In this document: positions 16,160-23,026 of the stretch, piece by piece | Layout of the letters: every line of letters begins with the position of its first letter | How positions within the stretch are numbered: position 1 is the stretch's first letter | The notes under the pieces: generated by a model | What the model saw: the letters and a program-made list of their open reading frames with translations, nothing else | Told to the model about the DNA's origin: nothing | Databases searched by the model: none | NCBI RefSeq assembly: GCF_963677565.1 | Contig: NZ_OY781981.1 | Coordinates: 4,332,001 to 4,396,000 of the forward strand | From: an uncultured Draconibacterium sp. | Lineage (GTDB): Bacteria; Bacteroidota; Bacteroidia; Bacteroidales; Prolixibacteraceae | Direction: 5' to 3' | Length of the DNA stretch: 64,000 nt | Made by a program: the position numbers and the translations under genes

Positions 16160-17289
16160 AGTGTTATATATGCCGTAAAAAAATTACAGAAAATACGACC
16201 CATCCAAACCAAACAAGGATGTGTCATAGTTGTGGTACACATAATCTTGAAAAAAGAGATGAGTTAGGTAGCCTAAAAGGCTATAATGCAGTTGTTACTG
16301 GAGGGAGAATAAAAATTGGTTATGAGACTGCATTAAAATTATTAAGGAGCGGTGCTTATGTTGTTGTTACAACAAGATTTCCCGTAGATGCAGTTGTTCG
16401 TTATTCAAATGAAACAGACTTCAAAAATTGGAAGAATCGATTGAAAATCTACAAAATTGATTTCAGACTAACTCCTTATTTATATAAATTTATAGAGTAC
16501 TTAAACCAAGAAATTAGTCATCTGGACATATTAGTAAATAATGCAGCTCAAACAATTAAAAGACCATATCAATACTACCAAGACCTTGTAGAAAAAGAGC
16601 TAAAATTATTTTCAACTTTACCAGTCGAAATCAAGCAATTAATTTGCAATAATGACGAACTAGACTTTAAAAAGGTACAACAAACTATAGATGCTAGCTT
16701 ACCAATAGGGCAATATACATTAAAACAAGATTTGACTGAAACGACTGCGACTTACTTTCCAACAGGGTTGTTAGATGAAGAAGGGTTACAACTAGACAAG
16801 AGACCTAAGAATAGTTGGATTTCTAAAGCTGAAGATGTTTCTATGGTTGAAATGTTAGAAGTTCAATTAATCAATGTTACAGCCCCCTTTATATTAAGCT
16901 CGTCTTTAAAAGAATTATTAAAAAAGAGTCCGCATAAATATAAATTCGTATTAAATGTTTCTGCAATGGAAGGAAAATTTAATAAGAAAAATAAAAACTG
17001 TTTTCACCCTCACACTAATATGGCAAAAGCTTCTCTAAATATGTTTACTCGGACATCAGCCCAAGATTATATAAAGTCGGGTATTGTGATGAATAGTATA
17101 GATACTGGTTGGGTTACTGATGAGAACCCTCATTATCTAAAACAAAAGAATACTAAGAAAGGACTAACCCCTCCATTAACTGCGAAAGATGGTGCAGCAA
17201 GAGTTTGTGACCCTATCTTTAGCATAGCAAGAACAGAAAATGTCGTTTTTGGTAAATTTTTAAAAGATTTTCAAATTGTAAGTTGGTAA
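16156..17289 (+). CDS. Zinc-ribbon SDR-family protein lacking the catalytic Tyr (cassette 3, gene 2)
   Basis: A 377-residue protein. An N-terminal zinc-ribbon-like part has CxxC at C3/C6 and C23/C26. A short-chain dehydrogenase/reductase domain follows from about residue 42: dinucleotide motif TGGRIKIG (48-55), NNAAQT (128-133) and the Ser strand NVSAMEG (267-273). The usual YxxxK is replaced by T287-N-M-A-K291, embedded in HPHTNMAKASLNM. I recall the same HPHTNMAKA block in SDR relatives from fungi and plants, so this may be a conserved variant with different chemistry or only nucleotide binding. An insert of about 100 residues follows NNAAQT. It starts in an ATGA overlap with the LOG gene and is followed after 1 bp by the Nudix-like gene. 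Confidence 0.8.
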   Translation: MKCYICRKKITENTTHPNQTRMCHSCGTHNLEKRDELGSLKGYNAVVTGGRIKIGYETALKLLRSGAYVVVTTRFPVDAVVRYSNETDFKNWKNRLKIYKIDFRLTPYLYKFIEYLNQEISHLDILVNNAAQTIKRPYQYYQDLVEKELKLFSTLPVEIKQLICNNDELDFKKVQQTIDASLPIGQYTLKQDLTETTATYFPTGLLDEEGLQLDKRPKNSWISKAEDVSMVEMLEVQLINVTAPFILSSSLKELLKKSPHKYKFVLNVSAMEGKFNKKNKNCFHPHTNMAKASLNMFTRTSAQDYIKSGIVMNSIDTGWVTDENPHYLKQKNTKKGLTPPLTAKDGAARVCDPIFSIARTENVVFGKFLKDFQIVSW

Positions 17290-17290
17290 T

Positions 17291-18085
17291 ATGGCAGACT
17301 CAAATAATGTGCATCAAAACTTAATCCCAAATGGAAATGGAAATAATAATCCAATAAAATTGGGTGCAAGCCTAAAGGACAAAAGCCTACAAGGTGTTGT
17401 AAATGAAATATTTAAAGGTTTCTTTAACAGCAAAGAAAATATATTAATTAATGATACAAAAGACTTAATTGACCTTATAATAAAAACGAGAGAATCAAAG
17501 GATTATATTGGAGTTGGAGTTGGTGGTCTATACGTAAATAACAAAGATGAAGTTTTAGTATACTATAGAACAGATAGTCCTGAAAAACATAAGTGGTCTA
17601 TTATTGGGGGTAGCGGTACATACCGAAAAGATATTGAAACAACATTGAGAGAAAAGTTTCAAACAAAAGCGAATATACCACTTCAAAATGTGGATGTCAT
17701 TGCACTTGTTAGGGTTACCAACCATACAAATGAGAATAGCGGTATAAATAACAATGAAGGTGAATTTCACTTCCTTTCTCCTGCTTATATTATTGATATA
17801 ACTAATTGCAATGAAAGATTAAATGAGATTCCGAAATTAACCAAAAAGAAAGATATTCAAGCTCCTAAAACAAGTGGAAGCTCAGAAAGATTTATTTGTA
17901 GGTTCGTCAAAATCAACAAAATACAGCAGTATCCTGAATTCTTTACATACACAACTAGAGCTGCCGTTCAATCTTATCAAAGAGAAAAAAATAATATTCA
18001 TCATATTATTGAGCGAATCGACAATATCTCGTCATACATCAAAGAAGTACCAAAGATAAAAAAAGTAGAATGGAGAAAAGAGTAA
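17291..18085 (+). CDS. Nudix-fold protein with degenerate Nudix box (cassette 3, gene 3)
   Basis: A 264-residue protein. A Nudix-like fold spans about residues 73-190, with IGVGVGGLYVNNKDEVLVYYR and KWSIIGGSGTY. The Nudix box GX5EX7REUXEEXGU is only partly kept: G106 and R120-E121 remain. The first Glu is R112, the metal-binding Glu pair is Q124-T125, and the later Gly is A127. Loss of these glutamates argues for a binding or sensor role in place of hydrolysis. Residues 1-30 are Asn-rich and probably disordered, and residues 190-264 form a helical tail. The gene begins 1 bp after the SDR stop and overlaps the next gene by 16 bp. Confidence 0.68.
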   Translation: MADSNNVHQNLIPNGNGNNNPIKLGASLKDKSLQGVVNEIFKGFFNSKENILINDTKDLIDLIIKTRESKDYIGVGVGGLYVNNKDEVLVYYRTDSPEKHKWSIIGGSGTYRKDIETTLREKFQTKANIPLQNVDVIALVRVTNHTNENSGINNNEGEFHFLSPAYIIDITNCNERLNEIPKLTKKKDIQAPKTSGSSERFICRFVKINKIQQYPEFFTYTTRAAVQSYQREKNNIHHIIERIDNISSYIKEVPKIKKVEWRKE

Positions 18086-18654
18086 AAGGCAAAAATCCAA
18101 ATCTTAATATTATAATATTATTATCAGCAGCAATAGCAATTTCATTACTATTTATAATAATTTATTTAATGAAATTTTCAGACACTCTAATTTCTAGTAA
18201 TCTAAAGGACTGGGCTTCATTTGGTGATGCATTTAATTTATTAATTGCATTTAATAATCTTATAATTTTTGTAATTCTTACAATTAAAGCTTCATCATTT
18301 CAAAAAAAATCTTTTGAGATGAGTATGAGGGAAGCTAGTATTAAAGAAGCAACATCAATATTAGGTATAATTAATAAGGATACTCTAAGCATGGTAAGAG
18401 ATAATGAATTTGCAAATCTTTGGTCAACTTTAAAAGCATGTAATATACAATTTGATACCTTCATTAGATGCAAAGCCCACCTTTTTGATGATTTTAAAGA
18501 AATTGAAAAAGAGCCACTATATGATATCCTTAGTAATTTATTAGAAAAAACATCTATTGACGAAAGTTTCAAAAAATTATTAGAGACTTTTTCTTTAAAA
18601 TCTTCTGAATTTTTAGGAGACCTTTCCAAATACACATATAAAAATATTTCATAA
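18070..18654 (+). CDS. Two-helix membrane protein (cassette 3, gene 4)
   Basis: A 194-residue protein with two N-terminal transmembrane helices (about residues 12-34 and 54-73) joined by a short loop containing DWASFGDAFN. A cytoplasmic helical domain of about 120 residues follows. The W-x-x-FGD loop between two helices resembles the N-terminus of membrane proteins annotated as putative phage abortive-infection proteins, but the similarity is short. It overlaps the Nudix-like gene by 16 bp and the Ppx gene start by 1 bp, so it is part of the same translation unit. If the operon is a defence or signalling system, this is the most likely membrane effector. Function not established. Confidence 0.6.
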   Translation: MEKRVKGKNPNLNIIILLSAAIAISLLFIIIYLMKFSDTLISSNLKDWASFGDAFNLLIAFNNLIIFVILTIKASSFQKKSFEMSMREASIKEATSILGIINKDTLSMVRDNEFANLWSTLKACNIQFDTFIRCKAHLFDDFKEIEKEPLYDILSNLLEKTSIDESFKKLLETFSLKSSEFLGDLSKYTYKNIS

Positions 18655-19547
18655 TGTATAAAACAATTATCGATATTGGTACAAATAGCTTAAAAGTGTT
18701 TGTTTTTGATATTTCTCAGCAAACGCCAATCGAAGTAAAAAAAGTAAAGATAAAAAACAGATTAGGTGACAATATATTGGAAAACTCAAATATTTCAAAT
18801 ATTGGTATAGAAAATACTATAAATATTATATCTGAGTTAAAGGATTCTCTGTCTTGTTTTAAAAACAATACTTATGCGATATTTGGTACTGAAATATTTA
18901 GGCGTGCTGGTAATATATCAACATTCTCTCAGAAATTCTACGACAAGACTAATGTTAATATTAATATATTATCACAAGAGGAAGAGGCTGAATACTTTTG
19001 GAAAGGAATAGTTGGAGATTTTGAATGGGATGGAATAATTGCTGCAATTGATATTGGAGGAGGTTCTGTACAGTTCATGTATGGAACAAAAGAAAAACTT
19101 CACAAAGTACACAAACTAAAAACGGGAGCGTTATTTCTAAGGAATAAATTCATTCCTACTGACCCTCCTAACATTTCAAATTATCATGAAATTGAAAAAC
19201 ATATTCAGAGTCAAATAGCTAATATTGATATTACCTTTCCTCAAGAAACTCCATTTATTCATGGGTCGACTTCTGTAATTAGTTTCTTCAAGGAATCTAA
19301 AATTAGAATGAGTAATTATAAGAATTCTAAACTACATCCATACAAAATTGACTTGAACGATGTCGATTATTTATACAAAAAAATGAGAACACTGCCATCT
19401 TCGGAAAGACAAAAATATTTTCCATCACAACCTGAGTATACAGACGGTTGTTCAATAGGCTTTGCGAATGTTTTGCAAATAGCTAAAAAAACAGGACTGT
19501 CATATGAGTTGCCAAGTAATAATAGTTTAATACATGGTTTCATTTAG
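18654..19547 (+). CDS. Short Ppx/GppA-type phosphatase-like protein (cassette 3, gene 5)
   Basis: A 297-residue protein of the ASKHA fold. It has DIGTNS at residues 7-12, FGTEIFRRA near 77-85, LSQEEEAEY at about 106-114, and DIGGGS at 133-138, the core set of exopolyphosphatase / pppGpp phosphatases. Length fits the catalytic core only. The C-terminal HD-like region of E. coli Ppx or GppA (about 500 residues) is missing, as in many Bacteroidota members. The start codon overlaps the stop of the previous gene (TAATG). Together with the LOG and Nudix-like genes it points to phosphate- or nucleotide-based chemistry. The stop codon is 9 bp before the attC-like site. Confidence 0.82.
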   Translation: MYKTIIDIGTNSLKVFVFDISQQTPIEVKKVKIKNRLGDNILENSNISNIGIENTINIISELKDSLSCFKNNTYAIFGTEIFRRAGNISTFSQKFYDKTNVNINILSQEEEAEYFWKGIVGDFEWDGIIAAIDIGGGSVQFMYGTKEKLHKVHKLKTGALFLRNKFIPTDPPNISNYHEIEKHIQSQIANIDITFPQETPFIHGSTSVISFFKESKIRMSNYKNSKLHPYKIDLNDVDYLYKKMRTLPSSERQKYFPSQPEYTDGCSIGFANVLQIAKKTGLSYELPSNNSLIHGFI

Positions 19548-19556
19548 AAACCCAGC

Positions 19557-19687
19557 CGCTAACATTTTATAAATTCCATGGCGGTTTCAGTGGTATGCCA
19601 GCAGCGGATTTCCGTTCAATCTCTCGTCCGTTCCCTGACAGATATTCACACGCAACCCGCCACGTAACTTATAATTTACCGTTCCCA
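19557..19687 (+). repeat. attC-like site of cassette 3 (array end)
   Basis: The 131-bp element runs from CGCTAAC (19557-19563) to GTTCCCA (19681-19687). Its outer arms agree at 15 of 18 positions: TTATAAATTCCATGGCGG against the complement of CCGCCACGTAACTTATAA. Three to six bases separate each arm from its core. The core at the right edge, GTTCCCA, does not match the usual GTTRRRY, and the complement TGGGAAC was not found downstream, so no fourth cassette follows. The hydrolase gene starts 11 bp to the right and may take its leader from this site. Confidence 0.7.
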
Positions 19688-19698
19688 CAAAATAACAA

Positions 19699-20640
19699 AT
19701 GCAAAAAAACAAACTCCTATATTTGCTTATAGTTGTTGCCCTGATCAGTTGTCGGGAGAAAGGAGGAAACAGTATGCGGCAGGAAAAATATATACGGGTT
19801 GAAGACGGTGTAGATTTGTATGTTGAAACTTACGGCAACCCGGAAAATGAGGCTTGTTTATTTGTTTCGGGAGCCGGTGCCAATAGTTCGTTCTGGTCGG
19901 AGCAATTGTGCGACAGCCTGGTGAAAAAAGGATTTTTTGTGCTGAAATACGACCATCGTGATTTTGGCTATTCCTCAAAAATTGACTGGAATAAAAAACC
20001 CTACGATTTTAACCAACTGGTAAAAGATGCTGTTTCGATACTTGATTCATATCACATCGATAAAGCTCATGTAGTTGGACATTCCATGGGCGGATTTATC
20101 GTCCAGCTGCTGGCCATCCAATATCCCGAACGTGTACTTTCCATAACTTCGATCTCTGCCTCCACCAATTCGCCAAACGTACCGTTGCCGCCCAACAAAA
20201 CCTGGGAGATTTATCTGGCTAATAAACCAACCGGCGATTTTGAAACTGACCTCGATGGTTTTTTAAACGTTTGGAACTACCTGAACGGCACTGCAAAATT
20301 CGACAAGGAACTGGCCGTTGCTTACACCAAAGAGTTGTACAAACGGCAACCCATCACCGGAGCTTTGGGTGCTTCGCATGTAAAAGCACAGGAATCGTTA
20401 AGCGACCGAACCGAAGCATTAAAGGCAGTAAAAATTCCGGCCCTGGTTATGCACGGCGAAGAAGATTATGCCATGGACAAGTACGGTGGTATCCAAACCG
20501 CCGAAGCCATCGAAAATGCCAAACTGGTGCTGATCCCGCAAATGGGGCATATGCCGTTTAACTACGAAATCCGGGAGCGTTTCGAAAATGAGATCATTGG
20601 ATTTATCGTGGAAAATAAGCGGGCAAACACCACCAAATAA
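19699..20640 (+). CDS. Lipoprotein alpha/beta hydrolase
   Basis: A 313-residue alpha/beta-hydrolase. The N-terminus has a lipoprotein signal (LLYLLIVVALISC, lipid-attached C18), so it should sit on a membrane in the periplasm. The nucleophile elbow is GHSMGG (S129). The likely acid is the Asp in HGEEDYAMD near residue 256, and the His is in MGHMPF near 284. An oxyanion-side motif FVSGAG lies at 55-60. Base composition matches the chromosome and not the cassettes, although its start lies 11 bp after the last attC-like site. Typical annotation would be esterase or haloperoxidase-like. Substrate unknown. Confidence 0.8.
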   Translation: MQKNKLLYLLIVVALISCREKGGNSMRQEKYIRVEDGVDLYVETYGNPENEACLFVSGAGANSSFWSEQLCDSLVKKGFFVLKYDHRDFGYSSKIDWNKKPYDFNQLVKDAVSILDSYHIDKAHVVGHSMGGFIVQLLAIQYPERVLSITSISASTNSPNVPLPPNKTWEIYLANKPTGDFETDLDGFLNVWNYLNGTAKFDKELAVAYTKELYKRQPITGALGASHVKAQESLSDRTEALKAVKIPALVMHGEEDYAMDKYGGIQTAEAIENAKLVLIPQMGHMPFNYEIRERFENEIIGFIVENKRANTTK

Positions 20641-20943
20641 CAGGAGAATCTACTATTATCAAGCCTTTCAGGAGCCTTATACCAACTCAAAAAATTTGGG
20701 TACAGTCCTTCTACCCGAGGGAATAATCCTTCTACCCTAAGGGATCATAGATATTCCCTATGAAATTACTCCTATCCCCTTGAGAATATCTATTATACCC
20801 AAGGGAATTATGTCTTTACCCAAGGAAGTCATAGATATTCCCTAAGGGATTGCTTCTATTACTTAGAGAATATCTATGAAGGACAAGGGAATTGTCTTTC
20901 TTACCAAGGGAATAATCGTGCTCCCCTAGGGCATTGTCTTGAT
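20641..20943. other. 303-bp convergent intergenic region
   Basis: The gap between the hydrolase (plus) and the ArsC-like gene (minus) holds the 21-bp repeat array. About 70 bp at the left edge may contain a decayed twelfth unit (20690-20710, ending GTACAGTCCTT). No conventional U-tailed terminator was seen, so the palindromic repeats may themselves form the transcript ends for both genes. Confidence 0.6.
20711..20941. repeat. 21-bp tandem repeat array, 11 degenerate units
   Basis: Eleven units of exactly 21 bp start at 20711, 20732, 20753, 20774, 20795, 20816, 20837, 20858, 20879, 20900 and 20921. Most carry a palindromic centre close to CCCTAGGG or CCCAAGGG. A second layer is visible: unit 2 resembles 6 (CATAGAT end), 3 resembles 7 (ATTCCCTA), 4 resembles 8 (GAGAATATCTAT) and 5 resembles 9 (CAAGGGAATT), giving an 84-bp super-repeat. 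Units 6-8 form a 17-bp inverted repeat with one mismatch (20830-20846 with 20862-20878). Forward frames contain stops, so it is not coding. There are no unique spacers, so it is not a CRISPR array. It fills almost the whole gap between the convergent genes. Confidence 0.9.
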
Positions 20944-21306
20944 TTACGATTCTTTTGCTAAAGCTGCTTTAATTTCCGCCACAGTTTTTGCGGCATTACC
21001 CACAAAAAGTTTTCCTCCGATTTCAAAAACCGGGCGTTTCAGGAACGTGTAGTCCATTAACAACAGCTTTTTATAATCGGCATCGGTTTTTACAGGGTTG
21101 GCTTCAAGGACAGCTTTTAATTTCCGGGCACGTTTATTTATCAGTGCTTCGTAACTTTTGGCATGGGCATACATACTTTCAACCTGCTTCCCGGTAATTG
21201 GCTCTGTCTTTATATCCTGCTTCACAAAGCTTTCGTCAACATTCACTTCTTTCATAATTCGCTTGCAGGTATCGCAAGTGGATAAAAAATATACTTTACG
21301 TGTCAT
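20944..21306 (-). CDS. ArsC/Spx-family reductase-like protein
   Basis: A 120-residue thioredoxin-fold protein of the ArsC family: FLSTCDTCKRIM gives the CxxC pair (C10, C13), and FLKRPVFEIGGKLFVG near residues 89-104 is the conserved Arg-Pro loop (LxRP). Real arsenate reductases of the Spx/ArsC fold have CX5R or CxxC variants. This form is often annotated arsenate reductase-like and its substrate is unproven. The stop codon lies 3 bp from the last 21-bp repeat unit. Confidence 0.85.
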   Translation of the reverse strand: MTRKVYFLSTCDTCKRIMKEVNVDESFVKQDIKTEPITGKQVESMYAHAKSYEALINKRARKLKAVLEANPVKTDADYKKLLLMDYTFLKRPVFEIGGKLFVGNAAKTVAEIKAALAKES

Positions 21307-21431
21307 TTATATTAAATTGTTTTTGTTGTTTACGTGTTACTTCTCTTATCTCCGGCAAAAAGCTCAGTTAAACCAATACGGCAAAACAGCTCATCGGCAA
21401 CTAATAGAGTGCAAAACAGAATAAACCGGTT

Positions 21432-22007
21432 CTACACCCGAAAATCACTTTTCCACAGCACAAAACGTTCCGATTTAAACAAGGGTTCAACTTCCGACAG
21501 GAAAGTATCGAAATTGGGCAATCCGCGTTGCACTTGTTTTGAGGTGTTGGGGCCAACACCGCAAAACATTTGTTTTAACTCATTGGCGCGCAGTATTGCC
21601 GCATCGGTAAACTGTTTTTTCTTTAAGGCTTTCATGTATTGATAAAGCAGTCCGGGAACAGGAACAGCATACAAATAGCCGGGCTGCACATTAGTACGGT
21701 AAATGTTTTTAAAAGCCTCTTCAGCCTCTTCCAGTTTCCCGGCATAAACTAAAGCCATTGCATAACTGTACCAGTCGTGCCGATAATTTCCCAATTGGCA
21801 TGCTTTTTCCCAAAATACCAGGCTGTCGTCGTATTTCTTTGATTTATACAGGGCTAATCCGCACAAGCGGTTGGCCCGGAAATTCATTTCTTTATTTCGT
21901 GCATTTACGAGGGCTTTTCCGAGTGCTAATGCTTCACGGTATTTTCCTCCGTTTAAAGCATGCTCCGCCTTATTTAATCGCCGGTTTTTAAATAAAATCA
22001 AATGCAT
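21432..22007 (-). CDS. Tetratricopeptide-repeat protein
   Basis: A 191-residue protein with no signal peptide. It carries TPR-like helix pairs, for example ALNGGKYREALALGKALVNA (about 17-36), YKSKKYDDSLVFWEKACQLG (about 53-72) and ALVYAGKLEEAEEAFKNIY (about 84-103). The Cys/Gly segment MFCGVGPNTSKQVQRG follows near 147-162. TPR proteins act as scaffolds. The partner is unknown. It stands alone between the ArsC-like and methyltransferase genes on the same strand, with gaps of about 115-125 bp. Confidence 0.7.
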   Translation of the reverse strand: MHLILFKNRRLNKAEHALNGGKYREALALGKALVNARNKEMNFRANRLCGLALYKSKKYDDSLVFWEKACQLGNYRHDWYSYAMALVYAGKLEEAEEAFKNIYRTNVQPGYLYAVPVPGLLYQYMKALKKKQFTDAAILRANELKQMFCGVGPNTSKQVQRGLPNFDTFLSEVEPLFKSERFVLWKSDFRV

Positions 22008-22121
22008 TTTTCAACAGTATTACACACTTTTAAAGCTTTACTTTTTCGCTATTCAAATGTAGTACTTCTGACGAAAACCTCAAGCAGAGAAGACATATCA
22101 CAAACGAGAAGAAGAGCAATT

Positions 22122-22859
22122 TTACTTCTGACAACTTACTACCAAAGGCAAATGCTTTCCTCCAAAAGCATCTTGTTTAAAGTTGGCATAAAACCGTATG
22201 TTTTTGAAGCCGGACTTTTCCAACAGTGTTTTTAAAACATCGCTTTTTAATGCCAGCAAAGGAGTTTCGTTCGAGACAACACGGTTATCGGATTTAATTT
22301 CAAGATCGGTTTGAAAACTGATAAGATCGGAATCTTCAGCAAACTTATAACGACGGATAAATGCAATGTTTTCCGTATTAATTAAGGGCAATGCTTCTAC
22401 CCTGTTATCGCAAATGTGATCGTAGTTCAGCAGCTGGATCAGTAATTGTCCATCTGGTTTTAATACGGTATTGGCACTTTCCAGCATCTGTAAAACAAGT
22501 GTTTTGGAATTGAGGTGCACCAAGGTATTTCCAAAACACAAAACGGCATCAAACTGTTGCACTTCAAAATCCTGATCCAATTCCAGCATATTCCCCTGCT
22601 GAAAAGTAAGACCGTCGTGTTTTTTGTTACTGGCCTGCAGTAGCAGGTCTTCGTTCAAATCTATTCCGGTAACTTCTGCCCCACCCGTTGCCAATTGAAG
22701 AGCGAGTTCGCCGGTGGCACAACCAATATCCAGAATATGTTTTCCCTGCAAATCACCAAGCTTGTTCTCTACAAACTTCAGTTGCATGGGATTAAACGGA
22801 AAGATTTCGGAATAGTATTTAGAAATGGAGGTGTAGAATGTATTTTGTGTATCGTGCAT
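22122..22859 (-). CDS. Class I SAM-dependent methyltransferase
   Basis: A 245-residue Rossmann methyltransferase with motif I ILDIGCATGELALQLA (about residues 42-57), the acidic ribose-binding Asp in VTGIDLNEDLL and motif IV VLCFGNTLVHL. The annotated frame can be extended by a TTG at 22865, but the ATG at 22859 is preferred. Substrate unknown. The family of small cytoplasmic methyltransferases includes many natural-product and tRNA enzymes. Single gene. Confidence 0.82.
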   Translation of the reverse strand: MHDTQNTFYTSISKYYSEIFPFNPMQLKFVENKLGDLQGKHILDIGCATGELALQLATGGAEVTGIDLNEDLLLQASNKKHDGLTFQQGNMLELDQDFEVQQFDAVLCFGNTLVHLNSKTLVLQMLESANTVLKPDGQLLIQLLNYDHICDNRVEALPLINTENIAFIRRYKFAEDSDLISFQTDLEIKSDNRVVSNETPLLALKSDVLKTLLEKSGFKNIRFYANFKQDAFGGKHLPLVVSCQK

Positions 22860-23026
22860 ATACAAAATTACAAAAAACGTTTAACTGCATGGCGCGGTTT
22901 GCCTGCAATAATATGACCTTCCCGAAAAATCAACAATTTCCTGAACAGGTGAAATAATGCGTTTAAGAAATACAGTGAATTGAAAATTAAAGACTATTTT
23001 TTACGTTTGTTAGCATTTAGACGATT

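Larger units (their letters stand above)
12249..19687 (+). mobile_element. Integron-like cassette array (three cassettes, no integrase in window)
   Basis: Three consecutive units, all with genes on the plus strand, show cassette logic. Unit 1 begins GTTATGGGC (12248) and has GCCCATAAC at its 3' end (14173). Unit 2 begins GTTAGCACC (14301) and has GGTGCTAAC at its 3' end (15362). Unit 3 begins GTTAGCG (15548) and has CGCTAAC at its 3' end (19557). So each unit's start is the reverse complement of its own inverse core site, as expected if recombination splits the core after its first G. Every inverse core opens a long imperfect hairpin that ends where the next unit starts. Units are strongly AT-rich compared with both flanks. 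No integrase or attI is visible, so the array is CALIN-like (attC cluster lacking an integrase). Confidence 0.72.

Noticed and set aside
19681..20640. Hydrolase gene as a fourth cassette
   Set aside because: The core after the third cassette is GTTCCCA, but no TGGGAAC with hairpin was found after the hydrolase, and its composition is chromosomal.
20711..20941. CRISPR array
   Set aside because: The 21-bp units follow each other without unique spacers, and their sequence varies among units.
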